Part shown: piece by piece, positions 1 through 12,153 of the stretch
Numbering within the stretch: the stretch's first letter is position 1
Layout of the letters: every line of letters begins with the position of its first letter
From: Sparassis latifolia
Taxonomy: Eukaryota; Basidiomycota; Agaricomycetes; Polyporales; Sparassidaceae
Direction of reading: 5' to 3'
DNA length: 64,000 nt
NCBI GenBank assembly: GCA_018466975.1
Contig: CM031561.1
Coordinates: 3,658,001-3,722,000, forward strand
The notes under the pieces: model-generated
The model's database searches: none
What the model was told of the DNA's origin: nothing
What the model saw: the letters and a program-made list of their open reading frames with translations, nothing else
Made by a program: the position numbers and the translations under genes

Positions 1-1039
1 ACACTCCTGGCATCTCGCCAATCCTCGACGCGCCCTGTTGGAAGCTACTCCCTTCCTCCACCAGCTCACACTTTCGACTTTCGCACTCCTGACACCTCCC
101 AACTCCTCGACGATCGCTCATCGCTGAGCCCCTTGACGCTACACCACGCACATCCATCCACTTCGATAGTCAAGGGCACGCCGATGGCGAGGGGCATGCT
201 GGTGGACGAGACACTTGACGCGAACCAGTGCCGAAACTGCTGGACTTTGACAATAGTCCTCCTGCCACGCCAGGACGACGGCGAGCTCTGGTGATAGACA
301 GCCCTGGCGCGACGCCTGTGCGTAGCCAGGTCCGGTGGCTAAATAGTCCCAGCACTTCGCCTCCAAAGAGGCGCCTTTGTTGGACGATGTTTTAAGTCCA
401 CCGCCTCCGCCATCGGGCGCTCTCACTCGCCAGCTCGCACTTTCGATGACAGCAATTTCCGCCACGATGCACCTGTCATTCACTATATGAAAGGCAGCAT
501 CGAGCCAGTCACTGTTACTTCCAGGATGCCAAGTCTGGCAGCACTTCCAGATGAGCTGCCGATCCATCGTCCCACCCATTGGGAACAGGTTCCAGGCTTA
601 TTCCCAGATACCACACAGCTGCTGCCAATGGCAGTCCCTGAGAGACGAATGCCGCTTCTGGCTCACAAGTGGCCCGCCTCGGTAGATCGCTTGCGCAGAT
701 CGCAGCAGAGGCAGACAGTTCCAGTGAGTGCATCCCTGGCAACCTTCAGTCTGATGTTGACCTTATTCATAGTGGACGGCGATGACGAAGGTGATAGCTT
801 TGCGGTTAGTCGTCGCCGCGCCATGTTGCGGAGCGCATTGTACGCCTTCAGCGTGAGCTCAACCTCACTGAGGATATGCACGCTGCGAACCTCAATGCCA
901 GCTCGACCGTGTTCCAAATGGGGTACATTCTGAGGGACATTCGTGGCGCAGGCGATCGCAGCAACTGAACTAGTGTCTTTGAGCGCTTTGGTGTTAGCAA
1001 TATATGACCGCTATGTAACAGCTTGTATACCAGTACAAA
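1..1039. other. No supported gene
   Basis: Short open frames exist on both strands, but none shows a recognisable domain, a convincing start context or a splice pattern linking it to a neighbour. The stretch leads directly into the minisatellite and may be the edge of the same repeat-rich, non-coding region. I see no rRNA or tRNA in it. Confidence 0.5.
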
Positions 1040-2720
1040 ATGGATACATTCACTTCTGCATCACTAAGCTCTAAAGCCCATCGCTCCTCCAGTGTACTCT
1101 TCAGATGGGCGGACTGCGCTCGCCATCACCAAGGCATGTTGTTGCCAGCAATTGGCCCATCGCCAAAGGACCTGAGTGAAAGCTTCACTGCATGGGAATA
1201 TCGCTCCGCCAGCAAAGGGCCCACTGCCAAGGGTCAGAGGGTTGGCCATCGCCAAGCCGTGTTTTCGCCACCAATTGGCCCTCCGCCATGAGTGCTGGTG
1301 AGTGATGGGCCCACCGCAAAGGTCAGAGGATTGGCGATCACCAGAGCACGTCATCACCACCAATGCGCCCGGAAACTGCAGGGCTGTATGTGACAATGGG
1401 CCCATTGGTGGCGATGACATATCCTGGTGATCGTCAACCCACTGGCCTTTGGCGGTGGGCCGATTGCTGGCGATAACATGCTCTGGCGTTGGCCAACCCA
1501 CTGGCTTTTGGCGGTGGGCCGATTGCTGGCGGAAACATGTCCTGGCGATGACCTATCCCATGGGTGCTTGCAGTAAGGCCCTCACTGAGGGTGCTTTGGC
1601 GATGGGCCGACTGCTGGCGATAACATGCTCTGGCAATCGCCAACCTCTAACCTTTGGCGGTGGGCCCATCCTTCAGGTTACACTCTGGGCGATCGCCCAC
1701 TGCTCATTCGTCATACTCTGGTGGTGGGCCGATTGCTCAGACAAACATGCTCTGGCCATGGCCAACACTCTGACCTTTGGCGGTGGGCCGATTGCTGGCG
1801 GAAACATGTCCTGGCGATGACCTATCCCATGGGTGCTTGCAGTAAGGCCCTCACTGAGGGTGCTTTGGCGATGGGCCGATTGCTGACGATAACATGCTCT
1901 GGCAATCGTCAACCCTCTAACCTTTGGCGGTGGGCCCATCCTTCAGGTTACACTCTGGGCGATCGGCCCACTGCTCATTCGTCATACTTTGGCGGTGGGC
2001 CGATTGCTCAGACAAACATGCTCTGGCCATGGCCAACACTCTGACCTTTGGCGGTGGGCCCATCCGTCATCTCATTCATCATACTCTGGCGGTGGGCCGA
2101 TTGCTCAGACAAACATGCTCTGGCCATGGCCAGCACTCTGACCTTTGGCGGTGGGCCGATTGCTGGCGGAAACATGTCCTGGCGATGACCTATCCCATGG
2201 GTGCTTGCAGTAAGGCCCTCACTGAGGGTGCTTTGGCGATGGGCCGATTGCTGGCGATAACATGCTCTGGCAATCGTCAACCCTCTAACCTTTGGCAGTG
2301 GGCCCATCCTTCAGGTTACACTCTGGGTGATCGGCCCACTGCTCATTCATCATACTTTGGCGGTGGGCCGATTGCTCAGACAAACATGCTCTGGCCATGG
2401 CCAACACTCTGACCTTTGGCGGTGGGCCCATCCGTCATCTTACACTCGTGGCGATGGGCCCACTGCTCATTGATCATACTTTGGCAGTGGGCCCATCGAT
2501 GGCGATAACATGCTCTGGCGTCAGCCCACCCTCTGACCTGTGGCGGTGGGCCCATTGCTTAACGGTTACAACACTGTAATATGCCCTGCTAGTGGGCCGA
2601 GCACTGGGATAAGAACACTAGCGGTGGGCCCACTGCTAGTATCCCACACATGAAAGGTATGGGCCCACTGCTGGTAGAGGTCAACATGGTGACAATGGGC
2701 CGACGTCCGCTGGCTGTCCA
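1040..2720. repeat. Degenerate GC-rich minisatellite with higher-order units
   Basis: The block is built from variants of a roughly 35-40 bp unit containing TTTGGCGGTGGGCC followed by GATTGCTGGCGATAACATG or a close variant. Larger units recur: the phrase GTGCTTTGGCGATGGGCCG occurs near 1592, 1861 and 2229, spacings of about 269 and 368 bp. The longer spacing comes from an internal duplication of about 99 bp around 2060-2160. The flanks (1040-1440 and 2440-2720) are more diverged than the centre, as expected of an array growing from its middle. Open frames cross it on both strands because stops are rare in the unit. They are repeat-driven and are not called as genes. Confidence 0.9.
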
Positions 2721-3087
2721 GTTCATGACAATGTCAGGGTAAATGGGAGTTCAGTTCAGGTAACATGACTGAAAGGTGTGTGTGAGGAAGGCATTCCGAA
2801 ATAGTAAAGAGGTTGGAGGCTTGGACAACTGTGAGTGCGGAACTCCGGTCAGAATATTGCAGGGTTTTTCAAAAAAAAATACAAACAAATACTGTGAACG
2901 GGCTGATGAGCTGGAGAGATAGAGATGAAGTGCGGTACAGAATTGGAGTCTCAATTCGTCTAAGTCTAAGCGCTCGTGACTATAAATTCCTCGCTTCTTC
3001 TAAGCGAAGTTCAACACGAACATTGACGCCATGTCCCGCGCCTTCCACACAACTTGAACCTCGCTCTGCTATACCTCGCATTCTAAA

Positions 3088-5914
3088 ATGCCTGTTTCCA
3101 CTCGAGCTGCCAATGCTGATGGGCACCCAGGCCTTACCGACCGCAAAGCTCGCAAGACGAGCATGGAAGTTCAGGCTGAGAAGGAGGCGAAGGCGAAGGC
3201 GAAACAAGACAAGGCTGAGTCACTAGAAAAGTCTCTCACACGCATTGCGATGCTCGAAGACAAGATGGCGGCTGCGGACAAAAAGACAGAGAGGGCGAGG
3301 AAGGGGGGTAACTGGGTGAAAGCAAACGGTGTGCACTCAGACTGGTCTTTCTTGCGGCTGACAAAATTGACGCGATATGGCAGTTCAGTCTGCGAAGCAG
3401 GACCCCGCCCGAGTTCACCTCTCTCGACCATCGTTGAGCCTTCGGAAGTCGAGGAGCCACCAAAAAGAAGAAGAAGGTGCCCAGCACTCGAGAAAAAATA
3501 CAGAAGGCCCGCCAGGAGCATACCACCGTGGACGATGATCCTGAGATCACGCCGAGCGATGATGAGGAAACTGAACAGAACAAGGGGAAGGGGAAGAAGA
3601 AAGTGAAGGGCAAAGGTAAGGCAAAGGCGAACGTTCTGGGGTGCATTGATCGATAATCCGATATGGAATCGTCTACTCATCACGCGTCTTCAACATCAAC
3701 ATCAACATCAACACGTCTTTTCATCCTCTCTCACCCATCCATGGCTGCCCTTACCCTCTCTGAAATGACACTTTTCTATTATACTCTGGCCTGCAGCCCC
3801 AACGGTGGTGACGACTTCAATGACGAAATGATGGACTGGGCTCAGAAGGTCCCACCGGGCTGGAAGCCATCCGAGGACAGACTCAGCGCTCGCTCTACAT
3901 TCATCTCAGCCTCAGCTGCCATCAAGAAGACGGCTTCCTCGAGCAATGTCACTGCCTCAACTCGCTGGACCAACTCAGCAGCTGCTTCCTTGAACAAGGC
4001 CACTTCATCGACTGAGGCAGGTTCCTCAAAGAAGCGCAAGAGTGCTCCTCAGGCCGCGGACACGAAACACATGAAGACCAAGGTGAACACTGGGCCTTCG
4101 CGCGATGAGTTCAGTGTCACTGAAAAGTCTGTTTTAAGTGACGATGAGGACGCTGAGAGACTCCATGCTCTCTCCAGTCCCATCAAGCCTGCACAACTTC
4201 GGGCAGTGAATTCGGTATGTTTTTTTTGCGATCAGAAGGCATAATACTCACAATTTCCCATCTCAAGGGTGCAATTGATGCTATGGATGTCAATCCGGAC
4301 GATCGTGCTAGTTTTACCGCTGACCAGTCTTCCCGGGTGCATCTGAAGCCAACATCCATGAACGAGGTGAGTATTTGTAAGTGATACTGTGCTGTAGCTT
4401 ACAGTCGGCACACAGTTGTCAGCTGCTAACCCTTACTTTGCATCCGCTAACCCTGATATCTCCGTCAACGCAACGCTGGGACCCAGGAATACTCAATTGA
4501 CAATCAATGTGAGTTGTCTCCAGCTCGTAGTGATCCTGCTGATGAACATCGAGCTACAGATGGATGTGGAGATTGCAGAGAAGCAATGCATGGAAGAGAA
4601 AACCAAGAAGCGCAAATGCAAACGCAAACAGGTGCCAGAGGTAAAGGTAAAATAGTTGGTAGTGTTATTCTGCGCTCACAAAGTGGATTAGCCGAGAAGC
4701 GAATCCGAGAATGAAGTCAACGCAGACCTGGAGGATGGCAGAACGGAGCTCAAGGCAGAACTGCATGATGCAGAGCTCGGTGATGCCGACGACGACGAGT
4801 CAGACAAGCACGGCAAGACCATCGTGAAGATCTCCGACCTCCCTGCCATTGCGCTGCAGAATGAACGCTGGTGCCGTCGGTTCCTGCTGACTCTCCTGCG
4901 CTTTGTCGGCACTCTAGACACTCCTTGGAGCATGGAGGAAACCGAGTTCAGAAAGGCACTCGAGCTAATTTGGGGTAAGGTCTATGCGAAATCGGGTGTT
5001 GAATACACGGATGAGATCCACGTGGTCGTCCGCGCTCTCGTAAGTTATGTTCGCACAGATTTATTCGAGCTAATCACTGTTTCAAAAATTTTATAGAGCA
5101 TTCAGCAAATGTGCGAATGGCACTCCAGCTTCAGTTCCACCGCCATCACCATAGCCGAAGCATTCTTCAATGCGAACATCAAGTATCTCGACTTGACCAA
5201 ACGTGCGGCCTTTGCTACGGAGATGCTCAAGTTCCGCCGCTTTGCCTACGAGACCGCCAAAGGCAGTAAGCTGGAAGTAAGCATTATCTTACAGTCAGAG
5301 AACAGCTTTGACTGATTGCGTCATATTAGAAATTCGAGGGCCTATTTCAGTCTTCGTTTGTGATGCGAACGTTCTGCACCCATCTGTCAGCAATTGAGGG
5401 TGCCGTTGACATTGACGGACTGTACCCGAAAGGATCCACGTTGAACACGAAGAGCCCTATTGGTGCATTAGGCCTCGCGGCGCCGCAGTAAGTACTGAAC
5501 GGTCTATCACTGCTTTTGCTTACATGGTCTCAGGTTGAACGCAGCCTCACGCTGTACAAGTATTTCGCTATCATCTACAAGAACGGCAAAGTGACACTGA
5601 AGAAGCGCATGTGTGAGAATGTGGATGCTCAGTTGGAGCCCGATGCCATGAAACCGACGGGATTCAAGAAATCCAGCTGGATTCGCGAGACCAAATGTTT
5701 CACCAACTCTGCGGTGAAGTTCCCTCGCTGGAAGATGGACAAGACATGGTCAGCAGCAGCCAAGGTACTCTTGGAGACATGTGGGCACCGTGATGTGATC
5801 TCTGTGTCGTCCGATGACAACGACGACAACTACCTCGTTGACAATGAGAAGAGGGATGGCGAGGAGACTGACGGGGCGGCTGACAGTGTAAGCGAGGATG
5901 AGAAATCTGATTAG
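3088..5914 (+). CDS. Multi-exon protein of unknown function, basidiomycete type
   Basis: I do not recognise a named domain. The reading starts at an ATG (MPVSTRAAN) and enters a Lys/Glu/Ala-rich, probably coiled-coil segment, then an acidic and lysine-rich nuclear-type linker ending near 3650. A Ser/Thr-rich stretch follows (about 3780-4220). The most ordered part is at about 4830-5490, with WCRRFLLTLLRFVGTLDTPW, then MCEWHSSF and a region rich in Phe and Ala. After one more intron the last exon (about 5530-5914) ends in a strongly acidic tail, SVSEDEKSD. At least six short introns are needed, for example near 4216-4268, 5042-5096 and 5278-5330. Architecture (disordered basic N-terminus, helical core, acidic tail) suggests a nuclear protein, which is inference only. 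Exon joins before 4800 are uncertain. Confidence 0.55.
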
Positions 5915-6332
5915 GCAGCGAAGAAGCCTTGGACATTCACCGTTCACTGGGGCATTGCTGGTGGGTTCAATATCGGCAGCTTCTCCTCATTCGTTGCGGC
6001 GGCTTTCTATTCGGGACTAATCACATTATGCTTCTTATGAACTTATGCTTCTTATGCCCTTGTGAGGCTTATGACACCTTATGGTTCTTATGGAATCTTT
6101 TGTACAGTTCTTAGCATGCTTAGCATCTGTTTGTCTTGCAGGTCTTAGCTGGCTTATCTTCGACTTGGCTTCTGTCCTTACCGTCTGTTATCCTGATGTG
6201 CCTTTTCAACTGTTGAGGTATAATGCACTTATGTTCTGTGTGTCTGACAACCTGGGTGTATGATTGACCTGAGAGATCTTAGTACCAGTTGGTTGTTCTT
6301 ACTAAATTATGGCCTGGAAGTCTTACTAGCCT

Positions 6333-6603
6333 TCAAGCTCAGTAGATTCTAAGGCTCAAAGGATCTAAGAGGGAAAAGGCCTATCCTCAGGGCAATAAGT
6401 TGCTCAAGGTTTCAATATACTCATCTGTATAGATATGTTCTGGGAATGGTCTTATGGTCTTGTCTTCCTTATAAGGGCCTGAGATTTTGACTGTCTTTCT
6501 TTCTGGATGTCTGATGGTCTTTTAAGCTTAGTAGATTTTAAGGCTCAAAGAATCTAACAGGTAAAAGAACCATTTTCAGAGCAATAAGCTGTCATGAAGG
6601 CTT
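6333..6603. repeat. Diverged direct repeat pair
   Basis: Two copies of about 80 bp lie at 6333-6414 and 6518-6603. Both contain the order AGCT(C/T)AGTAGATT, AAGGCTCAAAG(G/A)ATCTAA and CAG(G/A)GCAATAAG. They are separated by about 100 bp of unrelated AT-rich sequence. Function unknown; probably the remains of a transposon or a local duplication. Confidence 0.6.
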
Positions 6604-6964
6604 TAAATCCATTGATGATGCTCTGTTCTATAGGGATGTTTTTCTGTTCTTATCCACCTGATGATCTGGGATGTCTTTTACAATTTCTTGTTTTGTAAAG
6701 CAACACAATGAGGATTGAAATAGTTGACTATAAGAATGATTTCAAGAAGCAAAATATTACTATAAATGGGACAATGAAGCCTTTAAAGTCGACTACAAGT
6801 AATATTTTAAGAGATATAATATCACCGCTAATGGTACAAATAAAAGAATACTCAGAGATTCAAGAACAGGTATAAGTTTAACTTTCAGGAAATATGACTT
6901 ACGATCCTTGAGTACTTTTGTGTCTTATATAAGGGCAATAAGTCCAAAAAAGTACTAATTTAAG

Positions 6965-6997
6965 GTGAATAAGAAAAAGTTGGGTTTTCCTGATGTC
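6965..6997. mobile_element. Terminus of a short inverted-repeat element (remnant)
   Basis: The string AAGTTGGGTTTTCCTGATG here matches the right terminus of the 43.24-43.46 kb element, and the preceding AT-rich bases (AATAAGTCC...AATAAG) are also similar. The partner terminus is not visible upstream, so this is a truncated copy or a larger, rearranged one. Confidence 0.5.
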
Positions 6998-7263
6998 GAA
7001 GCATTGACAGCGAATAAAAGGAAATTTGCGGCAACGCAGATGGAGTGGCGGAATATCTGGTTCGATTAACCAGACACAGCTCATCACCTTGACCTGTTGC
7101 CGCAGTACAAGCACTCATGATTAACCCACGTCCTCTTGGTGGATATATCGCCACAACTCAATATTTTAATAGGTAAGGAACTTGTGGCGATGGCAAGATA
7201 CCCTGGATGAAGGAAGGCTGAGGATATCCACTTACCTGATGTCCCGCTCCGAATGACATTACC

Positions 7264-8084
7264 GGGTTATTAGGACCCCGGCATATGCTCCAATATGTCC
7301 GATCCAAAATCCCCAAATTTTGGCCCTTATGTCCGCACACCATTTGGGCCCAAATACCCGCACAACGGATCGGGTTAGCCAAATTTGGTCCATTTATACC
7401 CGCATGGCCGATATAACCTCTAAAAAATAGCCAAAATTTACAAAAAATTGCAAAAATCGCCCAGGACACGCAGAACATGCTACACATCATTGCTGAACCT
7501 ATCGACACTATTGTGACTCTTCATGGGCAGCTTCCGTCTCATGTACATCATCATTCCCATCTTCCTCTTCGCTCTCCACTTCTGAATCAACCGTTGCGGT
7601 GTTCAACTCTTGCCCCGCAATAGTTTTGATAGATCACCAATGGCATTAGCAATATTTTCGAGCCGGCTCTGCAGTTTTTTCATGAGCGGAGCAGAAAATG
7701 CGCAGAGTGTGACAACTTGAAGCGAATGGCCATCCGATGTTTGATCATGTTTCAAGTTCGTTGTGTGAGATCGTCAGCGGACGCGAAGCATGAATTTGAG
7801 GATCCCGGTCAGAACGCGACGCGTAATGCTTGTTAAGGATATAGGCATTCAGTTACTCGGAGAGGGCGCTTGGAGGTTGTCCCCGGCCGTCCAAAAATGT
7901 CCGCACTACCGGATCGGACATGCTGGCGACGGTCCAACTATGTCCGCACAGTGGATCGGGTGAAGTGCCAGGATTTGGCCTGTTCTACCCGCACTTAGTC
8001 TCGGACGTTGGCCGGATTTGGGGGTCACTTCTACCCGCATCCGGATCGGACATGTTGCAGCGTATGCCGGGGTCCTGGGTTATT
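7264..8084. mobile_element. hAT-like non-autonomous DNA transposon with 8-bp target duplication
   Basis: The 8-bp sequence GGGTTATT occurs at 7264-7271 and again at 8077-8084. Between them the element (7272-8076, 805 bp) begins AGGACCCCGGCATA and ends with its inverse complement TATGCCGGGGTCCT. The inverted repeat extends, with mismatches, for about 35-40 bp to the GTCCGATCC motif. Inside each end are scattered subterminal motifs (GGATCGG, TGTCCGCAC, ACCCGCA) in both orientations. Exact 8-bp duplications and subterminal repeats are hallmarks of hAT transposons. No transposase is visible. The minus strand carries only a short acidic reading (around 7490-7610, rich in Glu/Asp) that may be a relic of an internal gene. 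Confidence 0.85.
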
Positions 8085-8225
8085 AGCCTCGTGCACAGTA
8101 GAACAAAACTCCTCGTCGCCCTGCATTCTCCTCTCCTCAAATTTCCTTCTCCTCATTTCTTCTTCATCCTTTCTGCTCTCCCTGAGCTGCCCAGAAAGCC
8201 GTTTTTATTCATTGATATCCGGGTA

Positions 8226-9116
8226 ATGGAATTAGAAGGCGAACCAGTACTCCATTATTCTTTCCTTGACGAAGCCGCATCACTCCCTTCAGCAAATGGT
8301 GTCGGTATCCCATTGCAATTGTACCCAAAGTATGAAAGTTATTCGTCCTCTACTTCCTGGCTACTGATAGTGGTATATCTGTAACAGCCATTGTCGCTGG
8401 TCGCCAGAGGGGTACGATGAACTGATTACGGAGATCCCCATTGGGATCATAACGCCAGACGTATTTGCCCAAGCGTGGTACAATGTGGAGCATCCAAATA
8501 CTATTGGCACACCGACAGAGTCATATCCTCCACTGGCGCTGTCTACGTCTTCCTTGCAGGTTGATACCGCTGAGCTGGACGATCTACAACTCTCTGGGTA
8601 TCCGGATTATTATCAGCAAGACTTACCTTTCCAAACATTGACCCAGCCTTCCACCACGCCATCGCCTCATGCAACAAGCAGTTGCACTGGTCGTCGAGAT
8701 CCTTTGCCATTCATCTAGATGCAGCCTATACTACTGTTGGAGCATGGCAGCCCGAATCACACACCCACAGTCACACAAACTGGTCCCAGGATACCAAACG
8801 CGTTGCCTGCCAATGGGGTGAAGGTTGTCCTGTTTTCCTGAATAGCGATACCCCACGCGATTTACAGCATCACATTCGGGAGTGTCACGTCGATACAGAT
8901 TTCCCTCAGGATCAGTCTCACGGCGAACAGATTTGCTTGTGGCACACAGAAGGCGGCCCGTGCAATCGCCGCATGTCGCAGAATAACCTGGGCAGGCATG
9001 TCGCGGAGAGTCATCTACACTCCTCGCGATCTCCCTGTTCATGGTGCGGCAAGAAGTTCGCCCGTTCCGACGTGATGAAGCACCAAGCAGGTGCATGTCA
9101 GATGAAGGCGCGCTAG
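8226..9116 (+). CDS. C2H2-like zinc-finger protein (copy 1)
   Basis: Exon 1 begins at ATG 8226 (MELEGEPVLHYSFLDE). A short intron at about 8330-8390 leads to a reading through HCRWSPEGYDELITEIP and a Pro/Ser/Gln-rich linker. The C-terminal 110 residues (8790-9116) carry three Cys/His clusters: CQWGEGC...H-x3-H...H, CLWHTEGGPC...H-x4-H, and CSWCGKKFARSDVMKHQ, the last a classical C2H2-like finger. The spacing in the first two is looser than the textbook C2H2. Likely a nuclear DNA-binding factor. It resembles the gene at 11,249-12,153 in finger order and even in intron sequence, so the two are probably a tandem duplication. The frame changes between the linker and the finger region near 8650-8720, and I could not settle whether this is an intron or an indel. 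Confidence 0.6.
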
Positions 9117-11248
9117 AATCGTGGTGAGTATAGTGGTTCAGTGCTCAGCAGTTGGAATAATGCTGTCGTCTTTAGGTTACCGCTTTACCTCTTCGATATA
9201 CACCGTTCTGTCACAGGTGTCGTTGAATTCATTCGTCTTCGTTTCGTTGTCCCACCGACATGCTAATGCTATCCCGTTATGATCAGACTGTGCCATTCCA
9301 ACCTAACTCCCCGTTATTCGTATGCCGTTCTCCGTGACTACTGGCTCCCTTCGTTATGGGTGCATGCTTAGCCCAGCCTACGAATTGGTTCGTCCGTTAC
9401 AGCTTCTGTAGTTTTACAACCGTCCTGTCGCCTTTATTGCACACAATGCATACAAATCTCGTGTGATTTTATCATTAAGAATATCCATGTCGATGCGCAG
9501 CTTTGTCGGCAGGATATCTATAATCTATAGTCTCCCCGGACGCCGTATTTCCTAAGTACTTCCAGATGTGTTGCACCCGGAGGTCCAAGCACACTTCACA
9601 GCGAAGGTCTACTATGGCGCTCAGACTATAGGTGCAGTGCCCTGTGTAAACTTAATTCGAAGGGGAGAAAAATAGTATACTATTGCGGAACGGCAGGACA
9701 TTCAGTGAATTTGAGCTGGCCAACACAAAGTTTGCGCATGGCTCGAAAGACGACTCTCCTGGAGAGATGACGACGATGCTGATGTATCTGTGATTCTCAA
9801 GCATACTGCAGTCCATGCACAGACTGTTACAATCACAGTCACTATGTACTGTTCAAGGGGAACTTCGTCAGCGGGACGGCCAATGACTCGGGTGCGAGTG
9901 TCGCTCGGACGGCGTCGTGTCGTTCGATGGCTGTGTGTGTCCGGCGAGTGGACGATCAAGAACTCCAATCGGATCACTGTGTGTGCTGTCCTTTAGGAAG
10001 GTCCGTCATGCAGTGCGCTAGCCACTCGTCTATTTGCTGACACCCGTATCAGTGGCAACATTTAACGTTAGGCACACGGGATATATCCGAAGCACCGCTG
10101 CAGTCCTCGAGCGCGACGTCACCGGAGATGCAGCTGAAGCTCGGTCTCGAGTATCAAGGTATTCAAGACAGAGCAGACCGGTGAATCTCATCCATGTATG
10201 GAGGCGAACTGGAAAGTCGTGACTGGTGGATTGGCGGAAGGAGCCAGGATTGTAGCGTACGGAAGTATGAGGTCAGCTTTCTCTCCTGAATTTGAAATCA
10301 AGGTTGTACTTAGGGAGTGTCCAAACGCTCACTAAGACTACTTAGCATTGTGTGGAAGCTTTGGACAAGTAGCTGGGACAGTAACATGGTCGAATGCGCC
10401 GGCTGTAGTGCCTCTGACAACACTGCGTGCTACCAAACTGCGAGTCCCGGAGTCCGCCCTGAGCCTCGTGCGGGCCTGCGCACCGAGCTGAGAGTTCGAG
10501 AGATGCGGCGCTGCGTCTAATAAATTGCCTTTTCTCCCGAGAACACAGGATAATGGATGTAGTCATAAGGAGTAGAATATATCATTCGACAAGGGCGTTG
10601 GCCATAACTTGCACACGGGCCGCGACCGGACAACTTCGACTCGCCATCCCTGATATGTAATATGGAAATTCATGGCGAGTTTATGTCATTTCTTACTTAA
10701 TTCTTGTACAGTTCACCGCGGAATCCGTCCATCCACACTGCAGATATCTGGACTAGGGCTTCGAGCTATTTGAGATATCGACGGGGAGTTAAAGGTATTC
10801 CGCGATATGATGGGGGCACACCCTATTCGATCTAACACCAGCAACAGCATGCTACGTTAATTTCCCGTCGCTGCAGGATGACTATCTACGGTCAATCCAT
10901 CGTCTTCAAACGATCCAGTCTTCTGGGCAGACAAATGCCACACTTCTGTGGATGAGGGGCTCATGGCGACAACAAGATTGGCTGCCAATGGTGTTCGGAG
11001 TCTCGTGAACCGCAACACGCAGCCATTTTGCACAACTCCTGCCTGGAGGTCGCATGTCGTGACCATCGCCATTCGAGTGGCAAAGAATATGTGGATATCC
11101 GCATACTCTGTGGCCCTCTCGATCTTGAAGATTCCCACTGGCCGCCCTCGTGCTATAACTCTGACAAGTCTTTTGCCCTCCCCTCCTCTTCAACTCCTCT
11201 AACGTTCATCCCAGCTCCCCTCTTCGCGACCCAGAAATCATATTCGTC
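9117..11248. other. No supported gene
   Basis: About 2.1 kb between the two zinc-finger genes. Open frames are short, overlap on opposite strands and lack recognisable domains. The proximal part is presumably 3' untranslated sequence of the first gene, and the last few hundred bases the promoter of the second. Confidence 0.45.
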
Positions 11249-12153
11249 ATGAATCATAACTTCGACAGCGCAGAAGCATTCGTTTGTCCTTTCCAGGAGG
11301 ATCTCATTCTCCCTTACGGCGGTGAACCCCGCAATGACGCTGAAGAATTCACCTATCGCCCTTTCACATTCCCTTCCAACCCTCATAACAACGGAGATGG
11401 GTTCACGTATTCTTCTGGGGAGAATTTCATTCCTCCTTCCGACGTCCGTAATGCTGTTACTGGCCCCTATCAGTTGAGATATATTCAGTCCTCTACGTCC
11501 TGGTTCTAACAATAGTGTTTTCGAAGTTATGATACTGGGAGAATTCAACCCATGCTGCCGAACCCTACTGGTATCGTGATGCCTGCATCCGCACAAGGGT
11601 GGAATATCAGTACGGTGCGCAAGGACACATGCACAATGGGTACTATCCCCCCTCTGATGTTCATGCCACTCATCAGCAGGCCATTCACTATCCTCAGTAT
11701 GATTTATCAGTGCTTCCTACCCAACAACCAGTCACCCACCCGTCTATGATGTCGTTGGACACGGCCCATGTAAATCCTGCAGACACGCTTCTCACGGGTC
11801 CCCCCCACGGTAGCATCGCTCCTCAGCCACATGTCGCACCCCAGATTAACCTGCCCAAGCGCTGTGAATGGGAAAACTGCGGTGCAACTCTGCTCGATAC
11901 TAGCAATGCTGGTATCAAGAAACACCTACTTCAATTCCACTCCGTTGCTGACTCGAAGAGTGTGTGCTGCCTGTGGTGCACAGGCAGCACCGTCTGCAAG
12001 CACAATATGCAGCTGGTCAGCCTCGTGCGACACATTGCAGAGATGCACTTGCGTACAAGTGAGGTTCAATGCCAGGATTGTGGCCATCTCTATGTGAGAG
12101 CGGACGTCTTGAGGAAACATCGGAAGGGCAATTCGTGCGGCAAACGTCGCTGA
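11249..12153 (+). CDS. C2H2-like zinc-finger protein (copy 2)
   Basis: Starts at ATG 11,249 (MNHNFDSAEAFVCPFQED), with a Pro/Asn/Tyr-rich N-terminus. An intron near 11,472-11,526 (donor GTTGAG) shares the phrase GTCCTCTAC(G/T)TCCTGG with the corresponding intron of the 8.2-kb gene. A further frame change around 11,570-11,615 needs a second intron or an indel. The C-terminus holds three Cys/His clusters: CEWENCGATLL...H-x4-H, CCLWC...H-x4-H, and CQDCGHLYVRADVLRKH, then a basic tail (CGKRR). Predicted nuclear DNA-binding protein; target unknown. Paralogue of the upstream gene by finger number, order and spacing. Confidence 0.65.

Larger units (their letters stand above)
5915..7263. other. AT-rich intergenic DNA with repeat remnants
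   Basis: No gene supported. The 6.0-6.7 kb part is rich in CTTATG/TTATGG motifs and contains a pair of diverged direct repeats, and 6.95-7.0 kb holds the terminus of a short element also found at 43.4 kb. Both are listed separately. Confidence 0.5.

Noticed and set aside
1040..2580. Several overlapping open frames of 60-160 codons on both strands
   Set aside because: They follow the minisatellite unit, repeat the same peptide phrases and have no domain or splice support.
11153..11596. 147-codon minus-strand frame
   Set aside because: It is antisense to the zinc-finger gene, which has recognisable fingers and a coherent start.
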